From NCBI GenBank assembly GCA_020053155.1, contig JAGVNS010000038.1, positions 1 through 8,791 of the forward strand: a DNA stretch of 8,791 nucleotides, in the 5' to 3' direction. Below the pieces are notes generated by a model. That model was not told where the DNA came from, did not search any database, and worked only from the letters and a program-made list of their open reading frames with translations. The translations under genes were made by a program, and so were the position numbers. Shown here piece after piece: positions 5,296-8,791 of this stretch (positions within the stretch are counted from its first letter, which is position 1; every line of letters begins with the position of its first letter). This DNA comes from Nitrososphaerota archaeon. GTDB taxonomy: Archaea > Iainarchaeota > Iainarchaeia > Iainarchaeales > VGJJ01.

Positions 5296-7112
5296 TACGC
5301 CTTGTCCGCCAGCCTCATTTTGGGATATATTCCCAGGGCTTTCAATTCATCCAAAAGCAATTTGAAACCATAACTCATTTGAACGGGGTACACGGCCGCA
5401 CTCTCGCACATGGGGCAGAACCTTTTTTTGCGGATCTGGTCGTTCACCGCGATGATTCCGCAGTTTTCGCACACCAATTCGGTCACCTTGTCTGAATCGT
5501 CGATGAATTTCTCCTGCAACAGCATGGCTGCCCCATGACCCACAAGTGTTTCCCCTTCCATTTCCCCAAAACGCAGGCCACCTTCCTTTTCCTTCCCTTC
5601 GGTAGGCTGTCTCGTGAGTATTTGCACCGGTCCCCGTGAACGGGCTTGAAGTTTGTGGGAAACCATGTGAAACAAGCGCCGGTACGCAATGACCCCGACG
5701 AAAATTTCTCCTTCTATTTTCTTCCCCGTACGTCCATCATAGAAGGCTTCTTTCCCATCCGCCCGAAAGCCGTATTTTTCAAGCACCTTTTTGGAATCCT
5801 CGATGGGATCCTCATTGAAGGGCGTTCCATCGATAAACTTCCCTGAGATGGCGGCGCTCTTCCCGGTGAGCATCTCCAGCATGTGTCCAATGGTCATCCG
5901 CGAAGGGATGGCGTGGGGGTTGAGAATCAAATCGGGTTTGATTCCGCTTTCTGTGAAAGGCATGTCTTCTTCAGGCACAATCGCCCCAATCACTCCTTTC
6001 TGTCCGTGCTTGGAGGCATATTTGTCTCCGGGCTCGGGAATCATGCACGAACGCACTTTGACTTTGGCAATGCGCGCCCCGCTCATTCCTTCGGTAAAAA
6101 CGATCCGGTCCACGTGGCCGTACTTCCCTTTTCGGGGAAAAACCGATGCCTCGCGCCGTTTTTCTTGTATAACCCCGAATTCCGTTATTTCTTCCAAGAA
6201 TCGCGGGGGCGAGGTTTTTCCAATGATGACGTCCTTGTCCGTGACATAGGTTTCCAGCTCCGCCAATCCATCGGCGCCGAGCTTCTTGTAGGGCTCTTCC
6301 CCCAAGTGTCCCACCGCGTCCTCCGCGGGAATCTCAAACTTGTCTATCTGCCCGCCCGGGTAGCGGGTTTCTTCGCTCTCGTAATTGCGGAAATAGGCCG
6401 CTCTTCCCATTCCGCGCTCCACGGCGCCGCGGTTCAACACTATCGAGTCCATGGTGTTGAATCCCAGGTAGGGCATGATGGCAACCACGAGGTTCTGAAT
6501 CATGGGCCGCTGGTCCGTGTGAAGGTAATCCAGTGTTTTCGTCCGTACGAGTTCGCGTTGAGGATAGTATAATAGATAGGATTCCGTGTCCGTGCGCAAG
6601 TTATAGTTGATGGCCGAGAGGCCGAGTGCTTGCTTGAACATTTTCGCCCCGTGCAGGGTACGGCCGGACAGATTGTGTTCCAAGAAGGGGACCATTGAAC
6701 TGATGATGGAGAATATTCCCATAGGATTGATTTCCAAGTGCGTGGTTTTGGGTTCGATGTCCTCTTCGCGCAACGCGACATGGGCATTTTCCTCTTCTTC
6801 CGCATCCAGGTATTCAATCAATCCCTGATTTACCAAATCGTTCCACCCCAATTTTCCGTCTTTCACTTGTTTCACGATTTCTTTCGTCACGCGGGGTTTT
6901 CCACTCTCAACAACGACCAATGGCCGCTGGACCCTGCCTGAATCGGTGTTGACGTACAATTCGAGGTTGTCCTCGTGAAAGGCGATGTTGACTTGCTGGT
7001 CCATTTTTCCGGCGCGGCGTTTGCCTATCAGGTCTTTGGTCAACTTGTGAATGTCCTTATGAAACCCCACCAGTTTTCCATTGACAAAAACCTTTCCTTC
7101 AAGCGCCGCCAT
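5295..7112 (-). CDS. rpoB1: DNA-directed RNA polymerase subunit B' (C-terminal half of Rpo2)
   Basis: This 605-residue protein is the C-terminal half of the second-largest subunit. It starts with VFVNGKLVG, the usual opening of split archaeal B'. The motif DAEEEEN is at 103-109. The hybrid-binding domain holds GDKYASKHGQKGVIG at 362-376, with the two conserved active-site lysines (Lys364, Lys372). Then come PDLILNPHAIPSRMTIGHML (393-412), the switch region RSRGPVQILTRQPTEGK (491-507) and GGLRFGEME (511-519). The C-terminal zinc site is C548, C551, C566 and C569, and the tail anchors to the A' clamp. After GEME the sequence is GETLVGHG where archaea and eukaryotes usually have RD at this place, a mild divergence. 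It pairs with B'' to form a complete second-largest subunit. The start is supported by GAGAGGG seven bases upstream, and the gap after rpoB'' is 23 bp. Confidence 0.96.
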   Translation of the reverse strand: MAALEGKVFVNGKLVGFHKDIHKLTKDLIGKRRAGKMDQQVNIAFHEDNLELYVNTDSGRVQRPLVVVESGKPRVTKEIVKQVKDGKLGWNDLVNQGLIEYLDAEEEENAHVALREEDIEPKTTHLEINPMGIFSIISSMVPFLEHNLSGRTLHGAKMFKQALGLSAINYNLRTDTESYLLYYPQRELVRTKTLDYLHTDQRPMIQNLVVAIMPYLGFNTMDSIVLNRGAVERGMGRAAYFRNYESEETRYPGGQIDKFEIPAEDAVGHLGEEPYKKLGADGLAELETYVTDKDVIIGKTSPPRFLEEITEFGVIQEKRREASVFPRKGKYGHVDRIVFTEGMSGARIAKVKVRSCMIPEPGDKYASKHGQKGVIGAIVPEEDMPFTESGIKPDLILNPHAIPSRMTIGHMLEMLTGKSAAISGKFIDGTPFNEDPIEDSKKVLEKYGFRADGKEAFYDGRTGKKIEGEIFVGVIAYRRLFHMVSHKLQARSRGPVQILTRQPTEGKEKEGGLRFGEMEGETLVGHGAAMLLQEKFIDDSDKVTELVCENCGIIAVNDQIRKKRFCPMCESAAVYPVQMSYGFKLLLDELKALGIYPKMRLADKA

Positions 7113-7119
7113 TCGTTTT

Positions 7120-7126
7120 CCCTCTC
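7120..7126 (-). promoter_or_regulatory. Shine-Dalgarno site of rpoB'
   Basis: GAGAGGG on the minus strand, seven bases before ATG 7112, inside the 23-bp gap after the rpoB'' stop. It confirms that B' is translated from its own start, so the split of the B subunit is a true gene split rather than a sequencing frameshift. Confidence 0.65.
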
Positions 7127-7135
7127 AACAAGTCC

Positions 7136-8611
7136 TCACTTCAAATACACGTCCATTCCTTTCAACAATTTTTCGACGGGTTCGGGATTGACATCCTGCG
7201 TGACTTCCGCGAACAATCCTAAATTTTTAACCAACCCACATTGGGGTCCATCCGGTGTTTCAATGCAGCACAGCCTTCCCCAGTGCGTTCCGTGCACGTC
7301 GCGCGCCTCGTATAATTCACGATTTTTGTTCAGGGGGCTTTTGATTTTTCGGAACTCCGTCAGAGGACCCAAATAGTTCACGCGGTCCATGAAGCGCGAA
7401 ACGCCCGTTGAACGCCCTATCCAGTTTCCCGTGCTCATGCCGAAGAGAATGCGTTCGGTCACCGCGCCTGGTCGGACGACCGTTGAAATGTTGAGTTTTC
7501 TCCTTCGCGTGACCGTTCGGTCGATTTGGAAAGTAAGGTCTTTGATGAAATACTTGAACGAGTGTCGGAACAGGTGTTCCATGAGCTTTCCCGATAGTTC
7601 CAGGCGCTTGTTGGCGTAATGGTCCTTGTCATCCCGTCCACGAAGCCCATTGGCGCGCTCGATGGCGCGCGTGGCCATGGTGGCGAGGTAATAGGCTTTG
7701 GCCCGGCGGTCTTCCTTGCTCGCTCCGATGTGGGGCAGTAAGAATGCATCAATCACTTCTTGGGCCCTGCGCAAGCGATAATCAATCACTTGACCAGGGG
7801 CCACGTATTTTCCTATTCGGTCGAGGGCTTCTTCCTCATCTTTGACGTCATTGGATTCCAGATTGATGAGCACGTCGTTCATTATTTCGGGCGTGTTGGG
7901 GAAGGCTTGGAACATTTCCTGGTCATTCTTCAATCCCAGCGCTTTCAGCAAGGCGAACAAGCGCAATTTTCTCGGGGAAGCAGGAAAAGTGACGCTGAGC
8001 ATTCCATCTTTTCCCCTCGTTACGCGTACGCGTCCTTTGAACGCCCCTTTGGTGGAAATGACTTCGGCTGAAAATTTGTCCCCTGATGCTTCGGTGATGA
8101 GAATGCGGTCCGAGGCCAACACTTCCTGCGCCGTCAGGGCTTTTTCGCTGCCATTCACAATAAAATACCCCCCGAAGTCCATGGGGTCCTCTCCCATCGA
8201 AATCAATTCTTCACTTGTTTTCCCCTGCAAGTGGCACAGCCTGGATTTGAGCATGACGGGCAGTTCCCCGATGTATGTTTTCTTCACATCCTGCTCCACA
8301 TCCCTTCTGAGCAAGCGCATAGTCAAGTACAGGGGTGCAGAATACGTTCGATTTCGTATGCGCGCTTCCATGGGATAAAAATCGTTTCGGGGGCTACCAT
8401 CCGCTTCCACGATGCGGGGTTTCAACACTTCCACTTCTTCCAATTCAATGCGCACTTCCTCTATTTTAGGGGTAATGGTCTTGTTCTCGCGGATGATTTC
8501 GCTGATTCGCTCATCCACGAACTGATTGAACGAGTCGATGTTCATTTGCGCGAAGTTCTTGTTCTTGAACCAGCTTTCGACGATGGTATACTGTTCCCAG
8601 GACTGCGTCAT
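7136..8611 (-). CDS. rpoB2: DNA-directed RNA polymerase subunit B'' (N-terminal half of Rpo2)
   Basis: The 491 residues cover the protrusion, lobe and fork of the second-largest subunit. Landmarks are SFNQFVDERISEII (27-40), the family block GYFIVNGSEKALTAQE (148-163), RDDKDHYANKRLELSG (326-341) and the fork region ending HWGRLCCIETPDGPQCGLVK (443-462). The protein stops soon after (GMDVYLK) and B' resumes the alignment at VFVNGKLVG, the same break as in other split archaeal enzymes. The fork-loop-2 area reads SRFMDRVNYLGPLTEFRKI (405-423). The His of the near-universal SHLRR/THKRR motif is Glu419 and the following RR is RK. Its ATG overlaps the rpoH stop (ATGA), a sign of translational coupling and good support for this start. 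Confidence 0.96.
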   Translation of the reverse strand: MTQSWEQYTIVESWFKNKNFAQMNIDSFNQFVDERISEIIRENKTITPKIEEVRIELEEVEVLKPRIVEADGSPRNDFYPMEARIRNRTYSAPLYLTMRLLRRDVEQDVKKTYIGELPVMLKSRLCHLQGKTSEELISMGEDPMDFGGYFIVNGSEKALTAQEVLASDRILITEASGDKFSAEVISTKGAFKGRVRVTRGKDGMLSVTFPASPRKLRLFALLKALGLKNDQEMFQAFPNTPEIMNDVLINLESNDVKDEEEALDRIGKYVAPGQVIDYRLRRAQEVIDAFLLPHIGASKEDRRAKAYYLATMATRAIERANGLRGRDDKDHYANKRLELSGKLMEHLFRHSFKYFIKDLTFQIDRTVTRRRKLNISTVVRPGAVTERILFGMSTGNWIGRSTGVSRFMDRVNYLGPLTEFRKIKSPLNKNRELYEARDVHGTHWGRLCCIETPDGPQCGLVKNLGLFAEVTQDVNPEPVEKLLKGMDVYLK

Positions 8612-8791
8612 GCGTGCACCACCCTCCGGTAATAGAGCGTGGTTCCTGCCACGGGAGAGCTGCGCGTGATGCGGATGACATCTCCCACTTCCCCTTTCAA
8701 TTCCAAAACCACGGGGTCATCGGAAGCGATGCGGGGAAGTTTGTCAAAATCCAATCCGAATTGGGTAAGGAGGGCCTGAACGTCGGTCTTG
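8608..8791 (-). CDS. rpoH: DNA-directed RNA polymerase subunit H (Rpo5), C-terminal part
   Basis: The last 60 residues of a frame that enters from the right edge match archaeal RpoH, the counterpart of the C-terminal domain of eukaryotic Rpb5. Visible landmarks are LPRIASDDPVV, GEVGDVIRITR and SPVAGTTLYYRRVV, the strongly conserved end of the family. Archaeal RpoH is usually about 75-85 residues, so only about 15-25 residues and the start are outside the window. The subunit sits at the lower jaw of the polymerase, near incoming DNA, and contacts the largest subunit. The stop codon TGA overlaps the rpoB'' ATG by four bases. The operon promoter should be upstream of this gene, beyond 8791. Confidence 0.95.
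   Translation of the reverse strand, partial: KTDVQALLTQFGLDFDKLPRIASDDPVVLELKGEVGDVIRITRSSPVAGTTLYYRRVVHA

Noticed and set aside
4857..5495. 212-codon plus-strand frame opposite rpoA'/rpoB', and similar long plus-strand frames at 3747-4274 and 5883-6572
   Set aside because: They lie wholly antisense to well-conserved polymerase genes, cross gene boundaries and show no recognisable domain or ribosome binding site. They are by-products of codon bias on the other strand.

Overview
The window is archaeal. Most of it (1463-8791, minus strand) is the RNA polymerase operon rpoH - rpoB'' - rpoB' - rpoA' - rpoA''. RpoH (Rpb5-like, without a eukaryotic N-terminal domain) and the split of the largest subunit into A' and A'' are archaeal hallmarks. 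The second-largest subunit is also split, into B'' and B', as in many methanogens, Archaeoglobus and haloarchaea. Sequence style (divergent catalytic-centre residues, clear Shine-Dalgarno sites at internal starts, short spacers) makes me lean towards a DPANN-type lineage such as Diapherotrites/Iainarchaeota or Micrarchaeota. That placement is inference only.

Layout from left to right: 1-115 (minus) is the first 38 codons of an unrecognised gene that runs off the left edge and has a good Shine-Dalgarno site. 116-327 is a divergent intergenic region carrying a probable archaeal promoter for the rightward genes. 328-954 (plus) is a small RBBP9/YdeN-family serine hydrolase. 958-1449 (plus) is a broken gene, apparently a fusion of a short queuosine-salvage-like N-terminus to a MazF/PemK-type toxin domain. 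A 91-bp palindromic MITE-like element with a TA target duplication interrupts it, and removing the element restores the toxin reading frame exactly. The remnant meets the end of rpoA'' tail to tail. 1463-8791 (minus) is the polymerase operon, whose upstream part (start of rpoH and the promoter) lies beyond the right edge.

The polymerase genes are tightly packed: a 4-nt ATGA overlap for rpoH/rpoB'', then gaps of 23, 12 and 22 bp with Shine-Dalgarno-like sites. This suggests one transcript and coupled translation of subunits needed in equal amounts. The genes often found downstream of rpoA'' in archaea (rpl30e, nusA, rps12, rps7) are not here; transcription instead runs into the decayed toxin gene, where a T-rich stretch could end it.

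The most interesting points are (a) the precise, reconstructable MITE insertion in the toxin gene and (b) several unusual substitutions in the polymerase active centre: Phe to Lys in the trigger loop, KTA-type to ATK in the bridge helix, and His to Glu in the fork-loop-2 region. I see no tRNA, rRNA, CRISPR array or complete transposase gene.
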